From: Elymus sibiricus
Lineage: Eukaryota; Streptophyta; Magnoliopsida; Poales; Poaceae
Assembly: GCA_039707655.1 (NCBI GenBank)
Contig: CM077676.1
Span: 186,678,936-186,742,935 of the forward strand
Direction of reading: 5' to 3'
Length of the DNA: 64,000 bases
The position numbers were made by a program, and so were the translations under genes. Positions 33,901 through 44,807 of the stretch are shown here, one piece after another (position 1 is the stretch's first letter; each line of letters starts with the position of its first letter). The notes under the pieces are model-generated. The model was not told where the DNA came from, ran no database searches, and was given only the letters and a program-made list of their open reading frames with translations.

Positions 33901-35325
33901 CAAATTCACGAAGCTCAGCTCTTAGATGCCATGGTGAAGAAGGTGAAACACGGCGTTGCAAAGAGTCTTCCCAAATATAAGTGCTATCGAGTGGATGACA
34001 GGGATACCTTGTTCTTTGAGGACAGGCTAGTTGTGCCAAAGGGGGATCTCAGGAAGGTCATAATGAACGAAGCACACAATTCTCTCTTGTCTATCCATCC
34101 AGGCAGCTCCAAGATGTACCATGATCTCAAGTCAACTTATTGGTGGACTCGTATGAAGCGTGAGATCGCTCAGTTCGTAAACGAGTGCGATGGGTGCCAC
34201 AGAGTGAAGGCGGAACATCCGCGTCCAGCAGGACTTCTTCAGCCTCTACCCATTCCCGAGTGGAAATTCGATCATATTGAGATGGAGTTTGTCACAGGCT
34301 TTCCCAAGTCCAAGAGAGGGAATGATGCCATCTTTGTGGTCATTGACAAGCTCACTAAAGTCGCTCACTTCCTTCCAGTCATGGAGTCTATTACTGCAGC
34401 CCAGTTGGCAGAGCTGTACACTTCTAGAGTGGTCTCCTTGCACGGTGTTCCTCAGTTGATCTCCTCAGATCGTGGAAGCATCTTCACTTCCAGATTCTAG
34501 GATTCCTTCCAGCAGGCCATGGACACAAAGATTCGCTTCAGCACAGCTTTTCATCCTCAGACTAGTGGCCAAGTCGAGAGAGTCAATCAAATTCTCGAGG
34601 ATATGCTGAGAGCGTGTGTCATCTCTTTCGGCATGAAATGGGAAGACTGCCTTCCTTTTGCCGAGTTCTCCTACAACAATAGTTTCCAAGCAAGCTTGGG
34701 CAAGGCACCATTTGAGATTCTCTATGGCAGAAAGTGCCGCACTCCCCTCAACTGGTCCGAAACCGGAGAACGCCAACTTCTTGGCAATGATATGATTTCT
34801 AAAGCTGAAGAGATGTGTCGTATCATCCGTGAAAATCTCAAAGCAGCGCAATCGCGCCAGAAGAGCTACTATGATAGCAAGCACCGTGACTTGGCTTTCG
34901 AGATTGGAGGCCATGTCTATCTCCGTGTTTCTCCCATGAAAGGCACTCAATGATTCGGTATCAAAGGAAAGCTTGCTCCTAGATACGTGGGTCCTTTCAA
35001 AATAGTTGGCAAAAGAGGCAATCTAGCCTACCAACTCGAGCTACCTTCCAACTTCTCAAATGTGCACAATGTGTTTCACGTGTCACAGCTCCACAAGTGC
35101 TTCAAGACTCCCGACCGCACAATTGACTTCCAAGACATTGAGCTCCAAGATGATTTGTCTTACTGTGAGCATCCCATTGCCATTCTCGAAGAAACTGAGC
35201 GCAAGACTCGCAACAAGTCAATCAAGTTCCTGAAAGTGAAATGTTCTCACCATTCCGACCGAGATGCCACATGGGAGCACGAGGACCACCTCCGTTCCGA
35301 ATATACGGAGTTCTTTCGTTCCTAG
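30923..35325 (+). pseudogene. Gag-Pol with chromodomain, element B copy 1 (broken)
   Basis: Start MAPATRGNP at 30923. Order: a Pro-rich Gag N-terminus; gag core (AAEWWQQYKDSRGG); CCHC knuckle [14 protein letters not shown] (about 31886); protease DTGASHSF (about 32102); reverse transcriptase with VDYR and YLDD (33038-33049); RNase H (CDASLQG); integrase; GPF module; chromodomain. Breaks seen: TAG at 31826-31828, TAG at 32039-32041, a 46-bp deletion near 33239 that shifts frame after the polymerase domain, TAG at 33508-33510, TAG at 34498-34500 and TGA at 34951-34953. The first integrase catalytic Asp is also changed (MEF instead of MDF, near 34286). None of these breaks is shared with copy 2. 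The chromodomain classifies it as a Tekay-like chromovirus, distinct from element A. It is inactive. Confidence 0.93.
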
Positions 35326-35354
35326 ATCTCGGGACGAGATCCTCTTGTAGTAGG
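35325..35354 (+). other. Hairpin and split polypurine tract, B copy 1
   Basis: GATCTCG-GGA-CGAGATC (35325-35341), then TTGTAGTAGG. The purine tract stops at the GTAGG duplicated by D1 (35350-35354) and resumes at 44796. D1 therefore separates B copy 1 from its plus-strand primer and 3' LTR. Confidence 0.8.
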
Positions 35355-36225
35355 TGTCGGCCCAGTGGGAACCAGGGTACCACGGTCCATCTGCCTCTGG
35401 CCCCGAGGACCGCGCTCGGCGGCCGGCCCATGAGAGTGGCCTTGCCTCAGCCTCTCCGGAGGGAGCCGCCTCGCGAGGCCCCTCCCCGCCAGGCTAGGCC
35501 CTGCTGAGGCCGCCAAGCACCAGGTTCCCTCGCTAGGCTCCCCTCGCGAGGCCCTCTCACGAAGCAAGTTGTACGGCGCCAGCCGCAGGGCTCCGTGCCC
35601 AGCACATGGGTGACGTCCCGTTATCAGGATAAGGACAGCGTGGCGCGACCAAGCCCAGCTTCTATTCTGGTGATAAGGGAGCAGCGGCGTCTGCCTCCCC
35701 CAAAGCAAGTCCCAAAGGCTTTCCTCTTTGGTGATAGAAAATCAGGACAGATCACCGCACCAGGACGGAGGTCATCGCCAAGCCCACTAGCGCCTCACAA
35801 GGAGCTGCTTTAGTAGGCGGAGACCGCCTTTAATTAGGATAAGCCTGCGCTCTTGTCCCCCTTTTGAATTGCCGCCCTGTGGCAACCCTTTCCCGCTCAT
35901 ATTTTCGGCGAAGAGGACCAAGGCACTACAAAAGGGGCAGGACCGCTTCCATGTAAGGGGATCGACCCATTCTCCCCCACAGCTCTTGTACCTTGAGCAC
36001 AAGCTCTCTACCACAGAGCAATCCAATGCAAGCAGGAGTAGGGTATTACACCGCACGGTGGCCTGAACCTGGGTAGCTCGCGCGTCCCCTTCGTGTCCGG
36101 TGAGAGCCAGCGAGTCCGTCGTGTCCCCGCCGTAGTCCCGTCATAGGCTGCCAAGCAAAGTGCCCCAGAGTTCGAATCCTAAGTTCCTAGAGAAGTTTCT
36201 TGGACGCAGATCCTAGACTCCGACA
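35355..36225 (+). repeat. 5' LTR of D1
   Basis: 871 bp, same length as the D2 5' LTR. It lacks a 16-bp segment found in the 3' LTRs of both D1 and D2. ACTACAAAAGGGG (about 35926) aligns with TGATAAAAAGGG of element C and may be the TATA region. Confidence 0.93.
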
Positions 36226-36246
36226 TTTGGCGCGCCAGGTAGGGGG
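36226..36246 (+). other. Primer binding site region of D1
   Basis: TTTGGCGCGCCAGGTAG follows the 5' LTR directly, identical to element C. The tRNA is not identified. D2 has CATGCC in place of CGCGCC here. Confidence 0.7.
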
Positions 36247-36288
36247 ACTTGCCATCTTCGCGCCTTCGACCTCGACATCAGCATCGAC

Positions 36289-38597
36289 ATGGACGCCGCC
36301 GCCGCTCGCCAGGAACGCGCCGCGCGCCGCACCGCTGTTAGGGTCCCCGCGGCGCCCGCCGCCTATGGTGCCCCTGGACGGTGCCCTCGGGCCGCCACCG
36401 AGCCCGTTGGGGAGCGGGTGGCCTCCTCTGCCCACCCGTCAGTGAACGAGCAGGCGCACGACCCCTCCGCTGCCTCCTCCTCGCTCGCGCATCGTGATCC
36501 ACCCGCTCCGCGCACCGCGCTGCTCATGGCGCAGGAGCTGCTGCGCTACCGCCCCACCGAGGACGCCTATGACGCCTGGCTGGGGCGCATCACCGAGCTC
36601 GTCGACGCCGCGCGCGATGGCCAGGTGCCCTCCCGCTCCCCGCCTGCTCCGCCGTCCTACGCCGACCAGGCCGGGCGCGGCGCTCCTCCTCCTCCTCCTC
36701 CGGACCACGACGTGGCCGAGCGCCACCCCGCCGCGCGCGCCCTGGAGCCGTCTCGCGGCTCACTCGCACTAGGCAGCGACAGTGACAGCTGCCAGATCAT
36801 CAACCGCGCGCCCCAGGACGCGCGCGTGGGCCTCAAGAGGGTGCGCGACTACTAGGACCGTGTCCTCCACGACGTCACCATGGTTGGGCGCCAGAACCGC
36901 GCAGCCCTCAACGGTAGAGCCGTCACCAACGGGGGCTACCTGGCCGCGTGGTGTGGCCCGACAAGTTCAAGCCAGAGCTCCCTCAGTGCTACGACGGCAG
37001 CGCCAACCCCACGGAGTTCCTCCTGCTCTACACCATCAGCATCCAGGCCGCGAGGGGGGAAGGACACTGCGCGCTCGTGGCTCATGAACCTCCCCGAGGC
37101 GTCCATCTCCTTGTGGGAGGACCTGTGCAAGTAGTTCGTCGCCAACTTCAAGGGCACGAGCGACCGCGCCCTCATGATCAACGACCTGCGAAACATGCGC
37201 CAGGGCCCTGGCGAGCCCCTTCGCAAGTTCATCCAGCGCTTTAGCCAGGTGCGCCACAAGATCCTGAAGGCCTCCGACCCCGCGATCGTCTCCGCCTTCA
37301 CCAGTGGCGTCACGGACGTGAAGATGCGCGAGAAGCTCTTAGTCAGGGATGAGCTTGACTCTGCGGCAGAGCTGTTCGGCCACGCCGACCACTGCGCCAA
37401 GGCCGAAGAGGGATGCCTCTTCCTCCACAACGACGCTGATGCTGAGCCCGACGCGGTGAAGCCCAAGGCCAAGGACACCAAGCGCAAGGGACATCAAGCG
37501 CAAGGGCGGAGCCGGACTACAAGCGCGGTTGCGACCGCGGCGAGGCCAAGAAGGACAGCCGCCCTTTCTGCGCCAACCACAACATGAACTCCCACAGCAC
37601 AGAGGACTGCCACAAGCTCAAGCTGCTTCACGAGGGCCGCACCGAGAGCCGCGGCAGCCACAAGGAGCGTGGCAAGGGCCGCGGGGGCGGCAACCACAAC
37701 AACGGCGCTGGCGACAACAACCGTCAGGGCTGGCAGAACCAGCCGCGGTAGGCTGACCCTCATACGCGTCAGCGACCTCCCTCCCACTGAGAACACTGGG
37801 GGCTACCAAGAGCCCCGCAGGGTGGCCTGCATCCTCGACGGGGCCCAGGCCCCTCCGTCCAACCGCTACTTCAAGCAGTTTTCTCGGGAGGTGAACGCGA
37901 CCCTCCCAGCCCTCGACTCCACCGGCCGCCTCAAGTGGTCTGAGCTCCCCATCGCCTTCGACGCCAACGACCACCCCGAGTCCACGAAGGTCGTGGGTGT
38001 CATCCCCCTGTTGTGTACACCTACCATCAGCAACGTGGCCATCACCAAGACCCTCATCGACGGTGGAGCGGGCCTCAACGTACTCTCCGTGGAGACATTC
38101 GAGACGCTGCAAGTGCCCTACGAGCGCCTCATGCCCACCAGGCCCTTCTCGGGCATCACCGATGGTCCACTATTCCCCTGGGGCAGGTGCGCCTTCCCGT
38201 CACCTTCGGCACCCGCAAGAACTACCATACGGAGTTCATCGTCTTCAATGTGGCTCACATCGGCGTGCCTTACAATGCCATCTTGGACTACCCGGCGCTC
38301 ACCAAGTTCATGGCCGCAACCCACCACGCCTACGGCCTCGTCAAAATGCCCGGCTGCCGCGAAACCCTCACCGTCCGCTGCGACAAGAAGGATGCACTGC
38401 AAACCCTCGAGCACGCCTACAAGACTGCCTCTGTCGCATACCCGGCCGATGAGGACGTGCCTGGGCCTGCCGAGGAGACGCCCGTGAAGAAGAAGCCCAT
38501 GCTCCCTCAGGAGCGGGTCGAGTCCAAGAAGGTGTCGCTGGATGGGGGCGAAGCAGGCCCCTCCCTCGCCACTGGCAGTGGGCCCTCGCCCAAATAG
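36289..38597 (+). pseudogene. Gag and protease of D1 (broken)
   Basis: Met at 36289 opens MDAAAARQERAA. Gag has LLMAQELLRYRP...YDAWLGRITELV, shared with C. Breaks: TAG at 36853-36855 (CAG in D2), a deletion near 36945, a damaged stretch at about 37049 (GGGGGGAAGGACACTG) that removes residues kept in C and shifts frame, and TAG at 37132-37134 (CAG in C). The last two are shared with D2, so they predate the D1/D2 split. Downstream are the gag C-terminal region (DVKMREKL...DELDSAAELF), a Cys/His knuckle region and the protease relic LIDGGAGLNVLSVETF (about 38057). A one-base loss near 38165 shifts frame again. The normal stop lies at 38595-38597. Inactive. Confidence 0.85.
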
Positions 38598-38599
38598 GA

Positions 38600-39150
38600 A
38601 GGCGAACTCATCACCTTCCTCTAGGCATGCCCTGATGCATTGGCTTGGACAGCATCAGGCGCGCCCAGCCTACCGAGGGAGGTGAGCGAGCACCACTCAG
38701 CCGCGTGCCGGAGCGCGCGGCCCGTCAAGCATGAGGAATATTGTCAAGTGCCCAAGAAGCAGGAAGTCAACAAGCCCCAGGATGCTGGAATCGCACGTGA
38801 AGCCCCCCACCCCAGGAGGATCGCCAGCCTCACCCCCGTCGCCAGGCCGCGTGATAGTGTGTGCATGTGCGTCGACTTCATCGCCCTCAACCAGGCTTGC
38901 CCCGCAGGGCCCTTCCCTCCTCCGCGCATCACCGCAGGCTCGCCCTGGCTCATGCGTATGCCATTCGGCCTGGAGGGTGCTGCAGCCACCTTCGCGAGGC
39001 TGATGCGCATGAGCCTGGAGTCCCACATCGCAAGGAATACGGAGGTGGTTAACACTCGCCCACCGGCCCACCGCGGCCCCACTCGTGACGGCGGCGGGTG
39101 TTCTGGTACCAAACACATGGAATGCCTGCCATCACCGTAAGTTCTGTCCA
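38600..39150 (+). pseudogene. Reverse transcriptase fragment fused to integrase tail, D1
   Basis: The frame at 38640-39140 reads CVDFIALNQACPAGPFPPPRI, then MPFGLEGAAATFARLMRM, then SHIARN. The block with the first catalytic Asp is missing between PRI and MPFG, and the sequence leaves the family before the YVDD box. At about 39095-39140 another frame gives GVLVPNTWN...RKFCP, the last residues of integrase. So everything from the polymerase active site through RNase H and the integrase core has been deleted. D2 has the same junctions at 55916-56415, so the deletion is ancestral. Confidence 0.8.
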
Positions 39151-40317
39151 TGCCCCACGGATATGAGCGACATGGAGCTGTACACGCTCTGGGGCTCTCT
39201 CTACCCACGCTGCCGCTGGCACGTGAGAGCTCCTTCCCATTCTCGTGGAAGCCCCATGCTCAGCGCTGGCGGATGCCCCATGCTCCGCGTTGTTGGCCTA
39301 CTTACCTGAGGGGCCCTCGGCCATCACATCCTCAGGCTGACCTGTGTCAAACACGGCAGCATGTATCTTTCTGTTATGTAATGAACTTGCTTCATGCATC
39401 AGTAAAGCTTATTTCCTCAAAAACCATGTTAGCTTGCAGCTAAGGGTATCCTAGCGGAGGCACGCGCTTGTGATCTCACCTGTGCCTGTTACGCGAGCGG
39501 GGGCTGGGCATGGTGTCTGTGCTCGGGTCAGTCCCAGCAGCACTGAAAAACCCAAGCGACTGAGCTCCGACTCGCGGGCCTGCTCCCGTGCACGTCACCT
39601 CACCAAGTCCTTAGTGCTCTTGCCTCCTTGGGCACGGTGTCTGGGCTCAGGTCAGTCCCAGCAGCGCCGAAAAACCCAAGCGACTGAGCTCTAGTTCGCG
39701 GGCCTGCTCCCGTGTACGTCACCTCACCAGGTCCTTGGTGCTCTCATCTCCTTGCATAACACCCACAGGCGACCTCGCGAGCGCGCCCTGCTGCGCTACT
39801 TGCAAAAACTTGGCAGTTTCCCTGGTGCAGGATATCGAAGGGTGCAAAAGCCCTCCCCCCTTGGGAGGCCTCGCGGTGGGTTCCTACGGGCGGAGGGCCT
39901 CACGAGGGACCGCACCTCATGGGTCGTGCCCTGCGAAGGACTCGCCCCAAGCCGCATGCCTCAAGGGAGCTAAGTCTAAAGCACCCCTCGGGTCCTTTCC
40001 CTCTCATTTCTCTCTCGTGGCCTCCTGATTTCCTTGGCACAAGCCGCCTGCGCGTCAAGGGGGGGACTCTAAGCATCGCGCCTCAGGGACTCCTACTAGC
40101 CCTAAGAGCCCTAAACCCTCTGGCCTTGCCGAGCGCACGCTCTGGGCATCCCAGCAACGGTGTAGCCTGCCTCGGGGGCTGGGTCCCAGCGACACAGGAC
40201 ACAAAGGAAATGTAAAAGGGAAATAAAGGCCTCAGGAGGGAAACAAAAACACGCGGATCATTAAGTACTTAACAACAAAAAGTGTCGTACAAATATCTTC
40301 ATGCCCCCTCGGAGCCG
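39151..40317. other. Non-coding spacer of D1
   Basis: No gene seen. It contains a GTGGAAGCCCCATGCTC segment also found in element C and the tandem repeat at 39505-39755. Further GC-rich sequence follows up to the 3' end of the antisense gene. D1 carries a short segment near 40258-40278 (ATTAAGTACTTAACAAC) that D2 lacks. Confidence 0.65.
39505..39755. repeat. Tandem repeat of about 123 bp, two copies, D1
   Basis: Copies at about 39505-39627 and 39628-39755 share GTCAGTCCCAGCAGC, GAAAAACCCAAGCGACTGAG, GCGGGCCTGCTCCCGTG and a CACCAAG/CTTGGTG hairpin. The reverse complement is present twice, apart, in element C. The D2 equivalent is about 56780-57030. Confidence 0.85.
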
Positions 40318-43300
40318 CATCCACTCTGTTACATGGAGATGAGCGCAGGGCCTCAGGCAGCAGAACCACCATCGGCGTCGTCGACTACTGGATTGCCGTC
40401 ATTGCCGGACCCTTCCCCGACGGGTGCGAAACGCTCTAGCAGGCTCGCCACATCGTCCTCCACCGCCCTCGCAAGTTGCCTTGGAGCTCCTCAAGAACCG
40501 GAGACAGCACCTGGTCGAAGTTGAAGCTGCCATCAACTCACAGCAGGTTGCTGAAGACGCGGGTCGACGCCTGGCGCAGGAGGTCGCGGCACTCAGCGTC
40601 GCGGATCTCGTCCCACCGGGTGGAACTCGCCTCCAGCCGCTCCACGAGCCTTGTGAAGAAGGCCAGGTAGCTGGCGTCGTCGGTCTCCAGGGGATCCTCC
40701 ACCCTCTCGACCGAGAAAGCAGCCACGGCGCTGCGAGCGCGCCCCATGAGCTCGCGGAACATCTTGGAGTGCTGGAGCTGCTCCCCACGCCCTCGGGCGG
40801 CCTCATCGCGGGCCTGCTGCGCCTCGTCGCTAACCTCGCCCACCTGAGCCTGGAGGTCTTCTAGCTCACGGCGAGTCATGGCGTGGAGCTCCGCCGCGCT
40901 CCACCTCTCGGCTTCCAACGCCGCGAGCTACTGCTTGAGCTTGGCAATTTTGGCATCGAGTTCGCCGTGCCTCTTCGTGAAGTGGTCCTCCTGCTTCTTT
41001 AGGTTGTTGGAGTAAGTGTCCACCAGGGCCTTCGCCTTCCGCACAACCTCCTCCTGGCCCCGGTTGTCGATCTCGGCCCTGTACCTCGCAGCTCTTTCTT
41101 CAAGCGTGGTGTTCGATTTCGCGAGGCGTTCTTGGTATGTGGCCTCGCCGGCCGCCATGATACGGTCCAGATGCTCCAAGTGCTCTCACTCCCTCTCCTG
41201 CTCGATGGTGGTCCGCAGGAGTTCGCGCTCCCGGATCTCCATGTCCATCTCCAGGACCGCCGCCATGCTATCGTGCCGGGTGACCGGCTCCTCGCGGGAG
41301 GCTAGCCGGGCCTCGTGGGCCGCGACGCGCCACTGCTCCAGGCGGAGGTTCTCCTCCTCGGCCACGAGCTCGGCCTCTAGGGAGCTGAGGGCCGACCGGG
41401 CATGGCGGAGAGTCCCGATTTGCGATAGGATGCTGCGGCTCACCAGGGCCAGGGTCTTCCGTCTCCGCCTCCCGTGGCTCTGGGGGCTCGGGGGCTACTG
41501 TGCCATTGGATCCACCCAGGCCTCCGCCCGAGGGGGCCTCATTCCCCTCCGGGTGGCCAAGGTCCTCCTCGACCTCCGCCTCGGCTTCCACCCCTGCCGG
41601 CTGCTCGGCCGCGCGGGTAGGACTGGGCGCGATCGCTCCCGGCTCGTGGCGCCCTGGTGATCGCTCGAGGCTCGCGGTGGCCGCCGTATCGGTGCCTACC
41701 TCCCCCTTGGGACGGGCCCCCTCCGGAGGCACCCTTTCTCCGGCAGGAGGGAAGGCCTCCTCGGGAGGCTGGGTAGATCCCGCAGACCCCTCCTCCACAA
41801 CTCTGTCGCGCTTCGCGGGGATCGTTCGGGGCACCGGTGTGCCAACCGCCACCAACTCCCGCTGAGCCCCGGCGGGCTCTCCGGCATCCTCATCCCGGAC
41901 ACCCTCCTTCTTCTTCTTCGGCGGGGAGCCCCTACTACTGTGATGTCCTGGCTTAATAGGGATGAAAAACTACTCATATCAATAAGGAATTCCTTCTTTT
42001 CCGGGAGCCCATTCGGACAGAACTCCAAAGTTAAGCATGATCAACTTGGAGTAATTTCAGGATGGGTGACCGACCGGGAAGTTGCTCCCGGGTGCGCATG
42101 AGTGAGGACAAAGTGCGCAGGAAAGACTAGTATTGATCTGTGAGGCCAGTCTAGATCCCGCCAGGAGTAACGACCACCGGCGGGTGTCCGGGGCGTTACA
42201 ACTACATAGCAAGGGATCAAGCCGAGCCACGCAAGATGAGGCGGTGGGCGTAAGGAACGTGCGAGGCAGGGGGACTTACTCGTCTCTGGGGACCCATCGC
42301 CGCTTCCTTAGCTTCCTCCAGGGCGACTGCCGCTTCCGCCCCCTCGGGACTCTTTGGGGCCCCCTCCCGAGGCCCCGCCATGGGGCATGTCTAGGCCCCC
42401 TCCCGAGGCTTCGGTGGGCGGGATCGCCCCTCAGCCGCGGGGTTCTCCGCGCCAAGGGCTTCCTCCATCGGGGGCGCAGGCTGCTGGGGCTCGACTCGGG
42501 GCCCCCCGGCGTCACTCCTGCCGCCGCTGCCAGTTCCTGCCTTCAACAGGTGGCGAGTCGGCTCGGAAGCCGCCGTCTTGCTCCAGGCGTCGGCCGCGGC
42601 CGCCACCTTGGTGTCGCCTTCGCCTTCGGGAAGCGGCAGCACCTGGATCAGGTTGTCGCGGGGTCCCACATGACCCGGGGGCACGAGCCCCCACTGGTCG
42701 AACAGTGGCATGCCGGCCCGCACGTCCTCCCGGTTTCCGAAGCAGTAAATTGGAGCTGCGCTTGGCGGCGGGAACGGCATCGCCGTAGCGAGAAGAACGT
42801 TCGCCAGCCCCTCCACCACCTCCGGGGCAAGGCGATCGGAGCTCAGCCTCATGGGGTCCCCCAGGCCTGAGTGGGTCCACACCGGGCGAGGGCGCCCCTA
42901 GAGGGGGCAATGAGCTTGCGCACGAACACCTTGACGACCATGCTCGCGGTGAGCCCGCCGTCTTGTAGCACTCGCGTCTTCGCCATGACTGGCCCCAGTG
43001 CGGCCTCGGTCAGCTCGGCGTGCCCGCGCCCGGAGCTCGGCACCGCTGGCGCCTCTAGGATCTCGAGCAAGGGGCTGTACTGGCATGCGTCCATGTAGAC
43101 CCAGCACTCCCTGAAGCCCTCCACCTCCTCGGGGATCCGCATGTCGATGATGTGCGCCTGCATGCCCGCGATGATCTGGAATGACACGCAGCCCGAGCAC
43201 TGGTCCGCCTCGGTCAGTCGGAGGCGAAAAAATTTCCGAAGGAAGGCCACGGATGGCAGCACCCCCAGAAAGGCCTCGCAGAGGTAGGCAAAGGCGGAGA

Positions 43301-43634
43301 GAAGAAGGACCGAGCTCGGGTGTAGGTGCCCCGCATGATCCAGGTAGTGGCTGAGCACGGCGTTGAAGAAGTCGGGGAAGGGAGGCACCAGCCCGGCGAA
43401 GACGGAGTGGAGGAAGAATGGGAAGGTCGTACCTCCTCGCTGCGCCGCGGAGCCCGACGCCGGCCAGATCTTCGTCTCCCCGTTCCCGTTGTGGGAGCTG
43501 GCCGTCATCGGCCGCACCTTGTTCAAGCCCTCCTCGTTGAGCATCACGGATTTCAGCAGCGCGGGCCCCGGCCCCGGCGGGACCGACGACCCCGGCTCGG
43601 TGGTTTTCTTCTTCCCTTTCCTGCCAGGGGCCAT
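40318..43634 (-). pseudogene. Antisense extra gene of D1 (Transposase_28-like domain plus coiled coil)
   Basis: It starts at ATG 43634 (MAPGRKGKKKTTEPGSS), opposite to gag-pol. N-terminal domain: FNAVLSHYLDH, LLLSAFAYLCEAFLG, QCSGCVSFQI, resembling the plant transposon Transposase_28 family. The frame shifts near 42890 and continues with LFDQWGL...HVGPRDN, also kept in C as CFDQWGL. An intron starts at 42279 (donor GTAAGT) and its acceptor is near 41931-41938, where a Cassandra-like LTR is inserted. After the intron come a Pro/Gly-rich linker, a coiled coil (about 41443-40928, interrupted by stops and shifts) and the C-terminal domain MFRELMGRARSAVAAF...RVFSNLL ending near 40318. Function unknown. 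The protein is broken in this copy. Confidence 0.8.
41939..42200 (+). mobile_element. Cassandra-like solo LTR carrying a 5S rRNA-derived promoter
   Basis: 262 bp with TGTGATG...CGTTACA ends and target duplication ACTAC (41934-41938 and 42201-42205). D2 has the uninterrupted site CTACTACATAGC at 59201. The core at about 42001-42097 resembles plant 5S rRNA: CAGAACTCCAAAGTTAAGCA (A-box region) and CAGGATGGGTGACC (C-box), followed by GGGAAGT. LTRs carrying 5S sequence are the defining feature of Cassandra TRIM elements. With one LTR and a clean duplication it is a solo LTR. It sits at the 3' splice region of the antisense gene of D1, with its 5S unit pointing the opposite way. Confidence 0.9.
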
Positions 43635-43908
43635 GGTGGCGGAGAGATTGGAAGTTAAGGGAGGAGCAATGGAGAAGCTGCTCGCGCGACACGAGGGGCA
43701 AGACGGGGACGAGGAGCAATGACGTGCCTGCGCCCCGCACGAGCAGGCTTTATTGCCAAGACGGCAGTTACCGAGGCGTCGTGGGGAGTGGGGCGACCCG
43801 CCCCGTGAAAGCCACCACACGTCGCCTTTGGGCCCGGCAACTCGATGGGCCCCACGCTGTTTCGTCCCTAGCCGGGCAGAACGTGCGCGCCGCGGGCCCG
43901 GGGGCTAT

Positions 43909-44795
43909 TGTCGACCCAGTGGGAACCAGGGTACCACGGCCCGTCTGCCTCTGGCCCAGAGGACCGCGCTCGGTGGCTGGCCCATGAGAGTGGCCTTGCC
44001 TTAGCCGCTCCGGAGGGAGCCGCCTCGCGAGGGGCGAGCCTCGCGAGGCCCCTCCCCGCCAGGCCAGGCCCTGCCGAGGCCGCCAAGCACCAGGTTCCCT
44101 CGTGAGGCTCCCCTCACGAGGCCCTCTCACGAAGCAAGTTGTACGGCGCCAGCCGCTGGGCTCCGCGCCCAGCACATGGGTGACGTCCCGCTATCAGGAT
44201 AAGGACAGCGGGGAGCGACCAAGCCCAGCTTCTATTCTGGTGATAAGGGAGCAGCGACGTCTGCCTCCCCCAAAGCAAGTCCCAAAGGCTTTCCTCATTG
44301 GTGATAGAAAATCAGGACGGATCAGCGCGCCAGGACGGAGGTCATCGCCAGGCCCACCAGCGCATCACAAGGAGTTGCTTTAGCAGGCGGAGACCGCCTT
44401 TAGTCAGGATAAGCCTGCGCTCTTGTCCCCCTTTTGAATTGCCGCCCAGTGGCAACCCTTTCCCGCTCATATTTTTGGGGAAGAGGACCAAGGCACTACA
44501 AAAGGGGCAGGACCGCTTCCATGTAAGGGGATCAACCCATTCTCCCCCACACCTATTGTACCTTGAGGACAAGCTCTCCACCACAGAGCAATCCAACGCA
44601 AGCAGGAGTAGGGTATTACACCGCACGGTGGCCCGAACCTGGGTAGCTCGCGCGTCCCCTTCGTGTCCGGTGAGAGCCAGCGAGTCCGTCGTGTCCTCGC
44701 CGTAGTCCCGTCGTAGGCTTCCAAGCAAAGTCCCCCAGAGTTCGAATCCTAAGTTCTTGGAGAAGTTTCTTGGACGCAGATCCTAGACTCCGACA
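43909..44795 (+). repeat. 3' LTR of D1
   Basis: 887 bp, starting TGTCGACCC. It has a 16-bp extra segment (about 44032-44047, GGGCGAGCCTCGCGAG) shared with the D2 3' LTR (about 61035-61050) but absent from both 5' LTRs and from D3. The polypurine tract GCGGGCCCGGGGGCTATT is immediately upstream. Confidence 0.93.
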
Positions 44796-44807
44796 GTAGG
44801 GGAGAGT

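Larger units (their letters stand above)
35355..44795 (+). mobile_element. Element D1: non-autonomous Tat/Retand-like element in B copy 1
   Basis: 9,441 bp with TGTCGG...CCGACA ends and target duplication GTAGG (35350-35354 and 44796-44800). Internal copy 0 shows the uninterrupted site near 14270. Plus strand: 5' LTR, primer site, broken gag-protease, reverse transcriptase fragment fused to an integrase tail, repeat spacer. Minus strand: antisense gene. The 3' end is polypurine tract and LTR. A Cassandra-like solo LTR is nested within. D2 occupies the identical nucleotide in the next unit. Confidence 0.95.

Noticed and set aside
39470..39755. A CRISPR-like array suggested by regular repeats
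   Set aside because: Only two copies of about 123 bp with no spacers, in a plant retrotransposon.
42001..42097. A 5S rRNA gene
   Set aside because: Only parts resemble 5S rRNA, the ends are not 5S ends, and the block is inside an LTR with a target duplication. It is part of a Cassandra-like LTR.
44740..44765. GTTCGAATCC near the D LTR end, resembling a tRNA B-box
   Set aside because: A short match with no A-box at the right distance and no cloverleaf; a similar chance match occurs in the C LTR. No tRNA gene is supported.
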